Assembly (NCBI RefSeq): GCF_052050035.1
Contig: NZ_CP189882.1
Coordinates: forward strand, 4,712,001 to 4,776,000
DNA: 64,000 nt
Reading direction: 5' to 3'
Source: Symbiopectobacterium purcellii_A
Lineage (GTDB): Bacteria; Pseudomonadota; Gammaproteobacteria; Enterobacterales; Enterobacteriaceae
Part shown: positions 37,605 through 46,506 of the stretch, piece by piece
Layout: each line of letters starts with the position of its first letter
Numbering within the stretch: the stretch's first letter is position 1
Notes under the pieces: model-generated
The model's database searches: none
Told to the model about the DNA's origin: nothing
What the model saw: the letters and a program-made list of their open reading frames with translations, nothing else
Made by a program: the position numbers and the translations under genes

Positions 37605-38684
37605 ATGAAAAAACACCTTCTTTTTTTTATGTTTCTGCTGATTTCCTCTGCCCCCTTTAGCGCAGAACCCTCTACCAGCCTGGCCATTCAGGACATCAAT
37701 AATAATCTCTATCATGGCCGCACGCTTGAATTAACCACAGATTTACCTTCATGGATAACCTATTACCCAGAAAATACCCTTTTTCAGAAGAAAACACCCG
37801 ATGGCAAAGCGGGAGCTCGCTATCAGTCTCACTATAAAATACTTGCCATTAGTACCAAGGTATATGACGACGGTGATATTTATAACATTTTCCAGGGTAT
37901 GAACAGCGGGGGGCTTTCATTCAGTGCGAATCTGATAAACAGTGCGGATCTTGATGATGTAAATCCTAATGAATATCAAAATGCCATCCCGGTAACGGCG
38001 ATCGGCGAATGGGCCCTGTCTCAATTTTCTCGCGTCAGTGAACTCAAAGCCTCTGTCGAAAAGACCAAATTCCGGTCTCCTGTGATTAAAGGATTTGGTA
38101 ATATTAAAGCGCCACTCCATTATGCTTTCTATGATAAAGATGGCGGCAGTATCGTGATTGAAGCCGTTGATGGTAAATTAACCGTTTATGAAAATCCAAC
38201 TCGGGTTATGACCAATGGACCGGATTTTCCCTGGCACTTGCAGAATCTCAATAACTATACGCATCTGACCAATATAGATCGTTCTCACGCAACGCTTGGC
38301 AACGTATCAATCAGTCAACCAGACAGCGGTATTGCCATTGCGGCACTCCCCTCTTCAGACACGTCTGTAGGCCGATTCATTCGTGGTGTATTTTATACCA
38401 CCTCTGTACCTAAGCCGGTAAATGCTGCGCTCGCAATGAATACGCTAGCTCATATTATGAACAGGTTTGATCGTATTAAAGACATCACGGTGGACGAGCG
38501 GCAGGCGCGCGGAGAAGTCAAAACGTCACAGACGGAATATACCGTATGGACCAGCTTGTCTGACCTTAAGGAAGGAAAGATGCTGGTGAAAGGATATGCT
38601 GATATTAACTATACCGAGTTCTCTTTTGATAAAATGAAAGACAAAAAAATGCCTTATTTTGAAAGAATAAATGCTGAGCAGTAA
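37605..38684 (+). CDS. Periplasmic choloylglycine-hydrolase-like (Ntn) protein with Cys to Ser change
   Basis: 359 aa with signal peptide (HLLFFMFLLISSAPFSA). Linear amide C-N hydrolase family (bile-salt hydrolase / penicillin V acylase / N-acyl amide hydrolases). Family marks: LYHGRTLEL (conserved Arg), QGMNSGGLSFSANL, FYDKDGGSIVIEAVDGKLTV, NPTRVMTNGPDFPWHLQNLN. The usual N-terminal nucleophile Cys, in CTSL, is Ser here (EPSTSLAIQD; codon TCT, one base from TGT). Either a Ser-nucleophile variant or an inactivated enzyme. The frame is otherwise undamaged. Strong AAGGAG ribosome site, possible Fur box. AT-rich, in the island: probably acquired. Confidence 0.8.
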   Translation: MKKHLLFFMFLLISSAPFSAEPSTSLAIQDINNNLYHGRTLELTTDLPSWITYYPENTLFQKKTPDGKAGARYQSHYKILAISTKVYDDGDIYNIFQGMNSGGLSFSANLINSADLDDVNPNEYQNAIPVTAIGEWALSQFSRVSELKASVEKTKFRSPVIKGFGNIKAPLHYAFYDKDGGSIVIEAVDGKLTVYENPTRVMTNGPDFPWHLQNLNNYTHLTNIDRSHATLGNVSISQPDSGIAIAALPSSDTSVGRFIRGVFYTTSVPKPVNAALAMNTLAHIMNRFDRIKDITVDERQARGEVKTSQTEYTVWTSLSDLKEGKMLVKGYADINYTEFSFDKMKDKKMPYFERINAEQ

Positions 38685-38705
38685 ACGGCATTCCGGTAGC
38701 TCGTC

Positions 38706-38945
38706 ACACAGGTCATAACCGTCGGCTCTCCTCCAGAGAGCAAATTGCTGCCCGCGCTCTCTTGCCTGCGACAGGGATATAGAAGGATAATCACCTATGC
38801 TTAACGCTATGGACTTCTTTCCCCGGCGGTATAGGTAAAAAAGCGGCAGCACAGGAAATCACGAACCTGACATCCAGTCCGTGTGAATCAGCGATTATCT
38901 CTACTTTGTCTCGGTATTTTTCTGACCCAAGGTAATGATATGATT
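38706..38945 (-). pseudogene. P4-type tyrosine integrase, N-terminal remnant
   Basis: Minus-strand pieces EKYRDKVEIIADSHGLDVRF and, in a second frame after a poly-T frameshift, LYRRGKKSIALSIGDYPSIS LSQARERGQQFAL match the arm-binding domain of CP4-57/P4-type integrases (DUF4102: ADSHGL, GKEK, LSLGDYPxxSLxxAR). The catalytic domain is missing. It lies about 50 bp inside the right TATGCCCT repeat and reads toward the island, the usual integrase position. Confidence 0.6.
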
Positions 38946-38997
38946 GATATATGTAGAGTAACACCACATGCATCAAAAGCAGTTCAAGTGAAATCAT

Positions 38998-39888
38998 ATG
39001 CCCTTCGATAACGTTTACAGTGAAAAGCGCCTGCCCAGCCGCGTGCGGGATATCTGGCAATTTTTCCATCGCGATACGCTGGCGATGATTGGGCTATACG
39101 GATTTTTGGCGCTGCTGTTTCTGTGTCTGTTTGGTTCGGCCATCGCCCCTTATGCTGTCGATCAGCAGTTTCTGGGCTACCAGTTGTTGCCCCCTTCCTG
39201 GTCACATTACGGTGAAGTCTCCTTTTTTCTCGGTACAGATGATCTGGGGCGCGACCTATTGAGCCGGTTATTGACCGGTACTGCGGCGACCGTCGGTTCA
39301 GCGCTGATCGTCACCTATGCGGCGGCCTTCTGCGGCATTGTGCTGGGCACATTAGCAGGCGTAACGCACGGCCTGCGCTCCGCATTGTTGAACCATATTC
39401 TTGACACGTTACTGTCTATACCCTCATTACTGCTGGCTATCGTGGTGATTGCCTTTATCGGCCCGGATTTGACGCACGCTATGCTGACCGTGTGGCTGGC
39501 GCTGCTGCCGCGCATGGTGAGAACGCTCTACACTGCCGTACACGATGAGATGGATAAGGAATATGTGATCGCCGCCCGGTTAGACGGCGCATCAACCCCC
39601 TATATCATTTGGTACGTGGTGTTACCCAATATCGGACCGGTGCTGGTGTCCGAGTTTACCCGCGCACTCTCTATCGCCATTCTGGATATTTCAGCCTTGG
39701 GCTTTCTCGATCTGGGCGCTCAAATGCCAACGCCCGAATGGGGTGCAATGTTAGGCAATTCGCTGGAACTGGTGTATGCCGCGCCCTGGACGGTGATGTT
39801 GCCGGGTGTGGTCATTACCCTCAGCGTACTGATTGTGAATCTGCTGGGCGATGGCATCCGCCGTTCCCTGCTGTCGCAAATGGATTAA
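38998..39888 (+). CDS. sapC: SapC permease
   Basis: Second inner-membrane subunit of the Sap transporter. 296 aa, full length, MPFDNVYSEKRLPS at the start as in E. coli SapC, then GTDDLGRDLLSRLLTGTAAT and the EAA loop EYVIAARLDGASTPYIIWYV. The upstream sapB overlap is lost: TCAAGTGAAATCAT precedes the ATG and has no clear ribosome site, so expression of sapCDF is probably weak or dependent on island transcription. Confidence 0.94.
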   Translation: MPFDNVYSEKRLPSRVRDIWQFFHRDTLAMIGLYGFLALLFLCLFGSAIAPYAVDQQFLGYQLLPPSWSHYGEVSFFLGTDDLGRDLLSRLLTGTAATVGSALIVTYAAAFCGIVLGTLAGVTHGLRSALLNHILDTLLSIPSLLLAIVVIAFIGPDLTHAMLTVWLALLPRMVRTLYTAVHDEMDKEYVIAARLDGASTPYIIWYVVLPNIGPVLVSEFTRALSIAILDISALGFLDLGAQMPTPEWGAMLGNSLELVYAAPWTVMLPGVVITLSVLIVNLLGDGIRRSLLSQMD

Positions 39889-39903
39889 TGGCGGAGACGA
39901 ACC

Positions 39904-40896
39904 ATGGCACTACTTGATATTCGTAATCTGACCATTGAATTCCTTACGCCTGACGGTCCGGTCAAGGCCGTCGATCGCGTCAGCATTACCCTGACAGAAG
40001 GGGAAATCCGCGGCCTGGTCGGCGAATCAGGATCGGGTAAGAGCCTTATCGCTAAAGCCATCTGCGGCGTAACCAAAGATAACTGGCGAGTGACGGCTGA
40101 TCGCTTCCGTTTTGATGATATCGACTTGCTGCAACTCTCACCCCGCGCACGGCGTAAGCTGATGGGCCACAACGTGTCGATGATTTTTCAGGAGCCGCAA
40201 TCCTGTCTCGATCCCTCCGAGCACATTGGCAAACAGCTGATGCTTGCCATTCCCGGCTGGACCTACAAAGGTCGTTGGTGGCAGCGTTTTCAGTGGCGCA
40301 AACGCCGCGCCATCGAACTGTTGCACCGGGTCGGCATTAAAGATCATAAAGATATCATGCGCAGTTACCCCTATGAATTGACGGAGGGTGAATGCCAGAA
40401 GGTAATGATTGCCATCGCCTTGGCGAATCAGCCGCGTCTGCTGATCGCCGATGAACCAACCAATGCGATGGAGTCGACCACGCAGGCACAGATTTTCCGG
40501 CTACTGTCGCGGCTGAACCAAAACAATAACACCACCATTTTATTGATCAGTCATGACCTGCAAACCATGAGCAAATGGGCCGATCGCATCAACGTGCTTT
40601 ACTGTGGACAGACGCTGGAAAGCGCGCCAAGCGAAGAATTGATCACCGCGCCCCACCACCCTTATACCCAGGCGCTGATCCGCGCCATGCCCGATTTCGG
40701 GCGTTCGTTGCCGCACAAAAGCAGACTCAACACGCTGCCGGGTGCGATTCCGTCTCTGGAGTACCTGCCGGTAGGCTGCCGTTTGGGCCCACGCTGCCCC
40801 TATTCGCAGAAAAAATGCATGCAGACACCGCTGTTGGTCTCGACCAAAAATCACTGGTTTGCCTGTCATTTCCCGCTTAATACGGAGGAGCAATGA
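39904..40896 (+). CDS. sapD: SapD ATP-binding protein
   Basis: ABC ATPase of the Sap system; in E. coli also needed for Trk potassium uptake. 330 aa. Walker A GESGSGKSLIAKA, signature LTEGECQKVMIAIAL, Walker B LLIADEPTNAMES, C-terminal Opp-type Cys-rich motif (GCRLGPRCPYSQKKCMQ). 15 bp after sapC with GGAGACGAACC as ribosome site; overlaps sapF. Intact. Confidence 0.95.
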   Translation: MALLDIRNLTIEFLTPDGPVKAVDRVSITLTEGEIRGLVGESGSGKSLIAKAICGVTKDNWRVTADRFRFDDIDLLQLSPRARRKLMGHNVSMIFQEPQSCLDPSEHIGKQLMLAIPGWTYKGRWWQRFQWRKRRAIELLHRVGIKDHKDIMRSYPYELTEGECQKVMIAIALANQPRLLIADEPTNAMESTTQAQIFRLLSRLNQNNNTTILLISHDLQTMSKWADRINVLYCGQTLESAPSEELITAPHHPYTQALIRAMPDFGRSLPHKSRLNTLPGAIPSLEYLPVGCRLGPRCPYSQKKCMQTPLLVSTKNHWFACHFPLNTEEQ

Positions 40897-41711
40897 TGGA
40901 TGACATTCTACTCGAAGCGCGCAACCTGACCAAAACGTTCCGCTATCGCACCGGGTTGTTTCACCGCCAACACGTTGAAGCCGTGAAATCGGTGAGTTTC
41001 ACGCTGCGCGAACGGCAGACGCTGGCGATTATCGGTGAGAACGGCTCCGGCAAATCGACCCTGGCGAAAATGTTGGCGGGCGTCATTCCACCGACCTCCG
41101 GTGAACTGCTGATTAACGACCACCCTTTGTGCTACGGCGATTATCGCTTCCGCTGCCAGCAGGTGCGCATGATTTTTCAGGACGCGGGTAATGCGCTCAA
41201 CCCACGTCAGCGTATCGGCCAACTGCTTGATATGCCGCTGCGGTTGAATACCACATTGAACGGTCATGAGCGGGAAAAAATTATCAACCAGACGCTGCAA
41301 CAGGTAGGCCTGCGCCCGGACCACGCTTACTACTACCCGCAGGCGCTGGCGCCTGGCCAAAAACAACGCGTGGGATTGGCTCGGGCGTTAATCTTGCAGC
41401 CCAAGGTGATCGTGGCTGATGAGGCGCTGGCCTCGTTAGACATGTCGATGCGCTCGCAAATCATTAATTTGATGCTGGAACTTCAGGAAGAACAAGGGAT
41501 CTCCTATATTTATGTCACTCAGCATCTGGGCATGATGAAGCACATCAGCGATCAGATCGTGGTAATGCACGACGGTAAAGTGGTCGAACGAGGCAGCACC
41601 GTAGACGTGTTGGCCGCACCGCTGCACGATTTGACCAAACGCCTGATTGCCAGCTACTTTGGCGAAGCGCTCAGTGCCGATTCCTGGCGCCGTGACGGCG
41701 CGCAGTTTTAG
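40893..41711 (+). CDS. sapF: SapF ATP-binding protein
   Basis: Second ABC ATPase of the Sap system, 272 aa from ATG 40893 (a second ATG follows directly). Walker A GENGSGKSTLAKML, signature LAPGQKQRVGLARAL, Walker B VIVADEALASLDMS, H-loop TQHLGMMKH. Stop at 41711, 166 bp before fabI. Confidence 0.95.
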   Translation: MMDDILLEARNLTKTFRYRTGLFHRQHVEAVKSVSFTLRERQTLAIIGENGSGKSTLAKMLAGVIPPTSGELLINDHPLCYGDYRFRCQQVRMIFQDAGNALNPRQRIGQLLDMPLRLNTTLNGHEREKIINQTLQQVGLRPDHAYYYPQALAPGQKQRVGLARALILQPKVIVADEALASLDMSMRSQIINLMLELQEEQGISYIYVTQHLGMMKHISDQIVVMHDGKVVERGSTVDVLAAPLHDLTKRLIASYFGEALSADSWRRDGAQF

Positions 41712-41877
41712 CCAGATTCGCCAGCGCGACATCGCGGCAAACGCATGGGCGATACTGCTCGGAGTACCCCACGAGGGGCAACCATGCTAGAATCGCCCGG
41801 TTTACTCACTTCGAACGCCCTGATTAACGCATTCTGTGCAGGCGTTCGCAGCAACTATAATCACAAGGATTACTGCT

Positions 41878-42666
41878 ATGGGTTTTCTAACCGGTAAGCG
41901 CATTTTGGTAACGGGTGTTGCCAGTAACCGCTCAATTGCATTCGGTATCGCACAGGCGATGCAACGCGAAGGCGCTGAACTGGCGTTTACGTACCAGAAC
42001 GATAAGCTGAAATCGCGTGTTGAAGGCTTCGCACAAGAGCTGGGTTCCAGCATCGTACTGCCGTGCGACGTTGCGGAAGATGCCAGCATTGAAGCGCTGT
42101 TTGCCGAACTGGCTAACGTATGGCCGACCTTTGACGGTTTTGTCCACTCCATCGCGTTCGCCCCGGGCGATCAACTGGATGGTGATTACGTCGACGCAGT
42201 GACCCGTGAAGGGTTCAGCGTTGCACACGATATCAGTTCCTACAGCTTCGTGGCGATGGCAAAAGCCTGCCGCGCCATGCTGAACCCGAACTCTGCACTG
42301 GTCACGCTCTCCTATCTGGGTGCCGAGCGCGCTATCCCGAACTACAACGTGATGGGCCTGGCCAAAGCGTCTCTGGAAGCTAACGTTCGCTACATGGCGA
42401 ACGCCATGGGCGCGCAAGGTGTGCGCGTTAACGCCATTTCCGCAGGCCCTATCCGCACGCTCGCGGCGTCTGGCATCAAGAACTTCAAAAAAATGCTCTC
42501 CCACTGCGAGGCCGTTACGCCTATCCGCCGTGTGGTCACTATTGAAGACGTGGGCAACACGGCTGCGTTCTTGTGCTCGAATCTGGCTGCGGGTATCTCC
42601 GGTGAAGTCCTGCACGTGGATGGCGGCTTCAACATCGCCGCCATGAATGAGCTGGAACTGGATTAA
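41878..42666 (+). CDS. fabI: Enoyl-ACP reductase (NADH) FabI
   Basis: Last step of each fatty-acid elongation cycle; target of triclosan. 262 aa. ATG 41878 (MGFLTGKRILVTGVASNRSI) follows CACAAGGA, so I prefer it to the in-frame upstream codon at 41836. Active-site YNVMGLAKAS (Tyr and Lys), cofactor loop GVASNRSIAFG, SAGPIRTLAASGI. Intact, next to the sap operon as in E. coli. Confidence 0.96.
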   Translation: MGFLTGKRILVTGVASNRSIAFGIAQAMQREGAELAFTYQNDKLKSRVEGFAQELGSSIVLPCDVAEDASIEALFAELANVWPTFDGFVHSIAFAPGDQLDGDYVDAVTREGFSVAHDISSYSFVAMAKACRAMLNPNSALVTLSYLGAERAIPNYNVMGLAKASLEANVRYMANAMGAQGVRVNAISAGPIRTLAASGIKNFKKMLSHCEAVTPIRRVVTIEDVGNTAAFLCSNLAAGISGEVLHVDGGFNIAAMNELELD

Positions 42667-42684
42667 TTTCCAACTGCTATTAGC

Positions 42685-42714
42685 AAAAACCACCGGTATC
42701 CGGTGGTTTTTTTT
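42685..42714 (+). terminator. fabI terminator
   Basis: AAAACCACCGG-TAT-CCGGTGGTTTT followed by TTTT: strong rho-independent terminator. Confidence 0.92.
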
Positions 42715-42722
42715 CGTCCAAC

Positions 42723-43631
42723 TCAATCCGCGTGTGCTGCCAGCCAGGTCTGCGCGAAAACAAAGAAATTTTGCGCCAGGGCCGTAACCTTGCCAACCGG
42801 AGCCACAACCAGCGCCGCCTGACGCTGCATCGGTGGCAGCGTGAGTGGGCGAAAACGCAGTGCGGGCGTCATTTCCGGCAACAGGCTTCCCTAAGGCACA
42901 ACGGCGCAGCCCAATCCTAAAAATACGCTTTGCACCAATTGCATCACCGAGGCACTTTCCACTTTCACCGTCGGCGTCACGCCCAACTCGCGAAAGTGTC
43001 CATCAAGATAACGCCGAAAATAGCGGCTGGGCTCAGCCAGACACAGCGGTAAATCCGCCAAATCCGATAATGCCAGCGGCGTTTCTCCGACCATCTGCGG
43101 GAATGCCTGCGGGTGGTACACCAGAGAAATCTCACTGCGGTGCACGGGAGCCGCCTGAAAAGCCAGCTCGTTGAGCGTGGCAAACTCGAAAAAAACCAGA
43201 CCGATATCAACCGCATGGGCATTCAACGCCTCAAGAAGCTGATCGGCACTGAACAAGGAGACCTGATAGTCGAGCTGCGGGTAGATCTCATGGGCAGCAG
43301 CCAGCAGTTGTGGCAGCACCATTCCCGATTGCGGCACCGCACCAATGCGCAATACGCCGCTCACGCCACGCTTGAGCGACGCCACTTCCAGCTTCAATCC
43401 CTGATAAATCGACACAATTTCTCGCGCCCAGGCCAAAACGCGCTCACCCTCTGCCGTGAACCCTTCAAAATTGTTCCCGCGCTTGATCAGCGCCAAATCG
43501 AGCTCGCGCTCCAGGTTTTTCAGCCGCATTGAGAGCGTGGGCTGGCTGACGAAACTGGCCTCCGCCGCACGGCCAAAATGACGTTCTTTCTCGAGATTGC
43601 ACAGATAAATGAGCTGTTTGATGTCGATGAT
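42723..43631 (-). pseudogene. LysR-family regulator, no start codon and internal amber
   Basis: HTH region EKERHFGRAAEASFVSQPTL then the substrate-binding domain (GVLRIGAVPQSGMVLPQLLA...). The frame at the expected start reads IIDIKQLIYLC with ATC where ATG is expected (43629-43631). TAG at 42891-42893 follows LGCAVVP, and the frame then continues for 55 codons (GSLLPEMTPALRFRPLTLPP...) to TGA 42723. Divergent from the YdeP-like oxidoreductase it presumably controlled; both are broken. Confidence 0.8.
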
Positions 43632-43900
43632 GTCGCTTCCTGTCTGGCGTGAACATTAAGGGGAACGTCCCATTGAAGTGACAGTGAAACCAATTTCTCC
43701 GTGTACCGCAAGTCATTCGCCGATAAGGGGTTATAAAATACCAAAGATACCAAGCATATAAATTTAATAACCCTGACCAATCGCGCCATAGTCACAGTCG
43801 ATTAGACGACCGACGCCCTCACTCTTAGACTGGCCACACATCGCAAATATTTAATATAAAATTTACATAACACAAACATTCAACACCTGCGGATACCACT

Positions 43901-46310
43901 ATGAAATTTAAACACGCCATCAAACCATACCAGAGCGCAGCAGGTGGTTGGGGCTCTTTAGAAGCCACAACCCGCTTTGTGCTCGACAGCAAGCAAGCGC
44001 TGAGAAATATCCGAAACTTGCTCCGCGTCAATAAATCGAAAGGTTTTGACTGTCCCGGCTGCGCCTGGGGTGATGATAACAGCAGCACCTTCAGTTTTTG
44101 CGAAAACGGGGCCAAAGCAGTGAGCTGGGAAGCCACGCGCAAAGTCATCGATCCGGCGTTCTTTGCCGCCCACAGCGTGAGCAGGCTGCGCCAGCAGAGC
44201 GACTATTTTCTCGAGTATCAGGGGCGGTTGACCCATCCGATGCGCTATGATCGCGCCAGCGATCGCTATGTCCCGATTGAGTGGCAGGATGCTTTTGCGC
44301 TGATCGCCCGGCATCTCCACGCCCTGGAACCCCCCAATCAGTTGGATCTGTACACCTCGGGATGGGCCAGTAACTAGGCCTCTTACCTGTATCAGCTGTT
44401 TGGTCGCCTGTTTGGCACCAACAATTTCCCCGACTGTTCCAATATGTGTCACGAAGCCAGCGGCACCGGTTTAAAGCAAAGCATCGGTGTCGGTAAAGGC
44501 ACCATTCGCCTTGAAGATTTTGAACATGCCGATGCCATTTTCGTCTTTGGACAAAATCCCGGCACCAACCATCCGCGGATGCTTCACAGCCTGTGCCATG
44601 CCGCTGATCGCGGCGCGCACATCGTGTCATTCAATACGCTGCGCGAACGCGGTCTGGAACGCTTTGCCAACCCGCAAAACCCGTTGGAACTGCTGACACC
44701 GCTGTCCGGCACTAGCAGCGAAACTTACCTACAACCCCATCTCGGCGGCGATATGGCCGCAGTGCGCGGCATGGTCAAAGCCCTGCTTGAAACAGATCGC
44801 CAGCGTCTGGCACAGCAGCAACCGGGACTGTTTGACCGTGCGTTTATCGCCAGCCACACGGCCAACGTTGAGGCGTATCTGGCAGTGGTCGATGCCACCA
44901 CGTGGGCCGAGATTGAACAGCAATCGGGTTTACGCGAAGCACAATTACGCGCCGTGGCCGATATCTATCAACGCTCGCCGCGCGTCATTTGTACCTGGGC
45001 CATGGGTGTCACACAGCATAAACACTCCGTTGCCACGGTGCGAGAGATCGCCAATCTGCAACTGTTGTTTGGTCAGTTAGGCAAGCCGGGCGCAGGGCTA
45101 TGCCCGGTGCGCGGACACAGCAACGTGCAGGGTAATCGCACCATGGGCATTGATGAGAAACCGAGTCAGGCGTTTCTTGACAGCCTTGGTGCGCATTTTG
45201 GTTTCACCCCTGCGCAACAACCCGGCCATAATACCGTGGAAGCGCTGGAAGCCATGCTGCGCGATGAGGCTCGCGTGTTGATCGCGTTGGGCGGTAACCT
45301 TGCCGCCGCCGCGCCGGATTCGCCTCGTACCGAAGCTGCATTGCAGCGCTTTCAGCTTACGGTACACATCAGCACCAAACTTAACCGCAGCCACCTGATC
45401 ACGGGTAAACAAGACGCGCTGATCCTGCCGACACAGGGACGCACCGAGCGTGATATAGCCAAGCGACATTATTTTGATAACAGCCAGCTATGCTTCTTTG
45501 CCGCATATCAGGGCATAGGATGTAATCATTTTTAAGTCGGTTGGCTATATCCAAGCCAGCGGCCCACAGTTTGTGACCGTCGAGGACTCATTCAGCATGG
45601 TGCACGCCTCGGAAGGTGTAGGCTATCCCCTGTCTGAGCAGCAGCGCTCTGAGACCGCAATCGTGGCTGGCATTGCCAATGCGACGCTGGGCGACCAACC
45701 GGTGGATTGGCTGGCACTTGCGGGGGATTATTCTCTGATCCGCGATCATATAGCCGCCACCTTGCCCGGCTTCAACGATTTCAACCTCCGTTGCGAACAA
45801 CCCGGCGGATTCTATTTAGGCAATGCAGCAGCTGAACTACGTTTCAATACGCCGAACCAGAAGGCCAACTTCGGTGCCGCCGAACTGCCGAAAACCCTGT
45901 TTCCGCAGCTTGTCTCTCAGCAGGCTCCTTTTACCCTGCAAACCCTGCGCTCGCACGATCAGTACAACACCACCATTTATGGCCTTGATGACCGCTATCG
46001 TGGCGTTTACGGACAACGCGAGGTGCTGTTTATCAATCCGCAGTATATCGCCGCATTGGGGTTGGCTGACGGTGACAACGTGGATATCGAGACAGTGTGG
46101 CACGATGGCATCACACGCAAGGTAAGCGGATTTCGGCTGGTCAGCTACAACATTCCTAGCGGTAATCTGGCCGCCTACTATCCGGAAACCAATCCGTTGG
46201 TGCCACTCTCAAGCGTAGGTGATGAAACCTTTACGCCGACCTCAAAATCCGTACCTGTGACCATAACCCGCAGTCAACGCAATACAGACACTGAGCGACG
46301 TATCGCCTGA
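43901..46310 (+). pseudogene. YdeP/FdhF-like molybdopterin oxidoreductase, amber codon plus MITE-1
   Basis: Would be about 770 aa, close to E. coli YdeP. N-terminal FDCPGCAWGDDNSST and CENGAKAVSWEATR, molybdopterin domain with DCSNMCHEASGTGLKQSIGV, GQNPGTNHPRM and GQLGKPGAGLCPVRGHSNVQ; C-terminal dinucleotide-binding part RSHDQYNTTIYGLDDRYRGV. Two lesions: TAG at 44375-44377 (YTSGWASN*ASYLYQ; GAG expected) and MITE-1 at 45454-45549. The rest is undamaged, so inactivation is recent. In E. coli YdeP is linked to acid resistance. Confidence 0.88.
45454..45549 (+). repeat. MITE-1 copy g
   Basis: 96 bp with TA duplications, in the YdeP-like gene between TERD and IQASGPQ. The only copy that lies inside a chromosomal gene. 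Confidence 0.92.
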
Positions 46311-46311
46311 T

Positions 46312-46346
46312 ACACAGGCGTCTCGGCACTGGCCGGGACGCCTGTG
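46312..46346 (+). terminator. Hairpin after the YdeP-like gene
   Basis: ACACAGGCGTC ... GACGCCTGTGT, 11-bp perfect stem right after the stop; no T run. Confidence 0.5.
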
Positions 46347-46506
46347 TTCTGCGCCCGTTACGCGCTGCATTGCGGTTACTCTCAAAACGCGAAGATTGCT
46401 CTTATTGATATACATCACGCTTGCCGCCAGCACGGGTTTCGCGTAAAACTGTCTGCCATTGATTAGTGTCGTTAATAACCGCATCTGGACATCTCTTTTA
46501 CTCATT

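Larger units (their letters stand above)
28714..39004. mobile_element. 10.3-kb genomic-island remnant between sapB and sapC
   Basis: Block bounded by the 8-bp direct repeat TATGCCCT (28706-28713 and 38997-39004), which is exactly the sapB/sapC overlap. It contains AT-richer genes absent from the E. coli locus, many ISs, and near the right edge a P4-type integrase remnant pointing inward. Best read as an integrated island later invaded by ISs. The repeat could also be a transposition target duplication. Confidence 0.65.

Noticed and set aside
45450..45535. ORF tails IAKRHYFDNSQLCFFAAYQG at several gene ends
   Set aside because: Read-through into MITE-1, not a shared protein domain.
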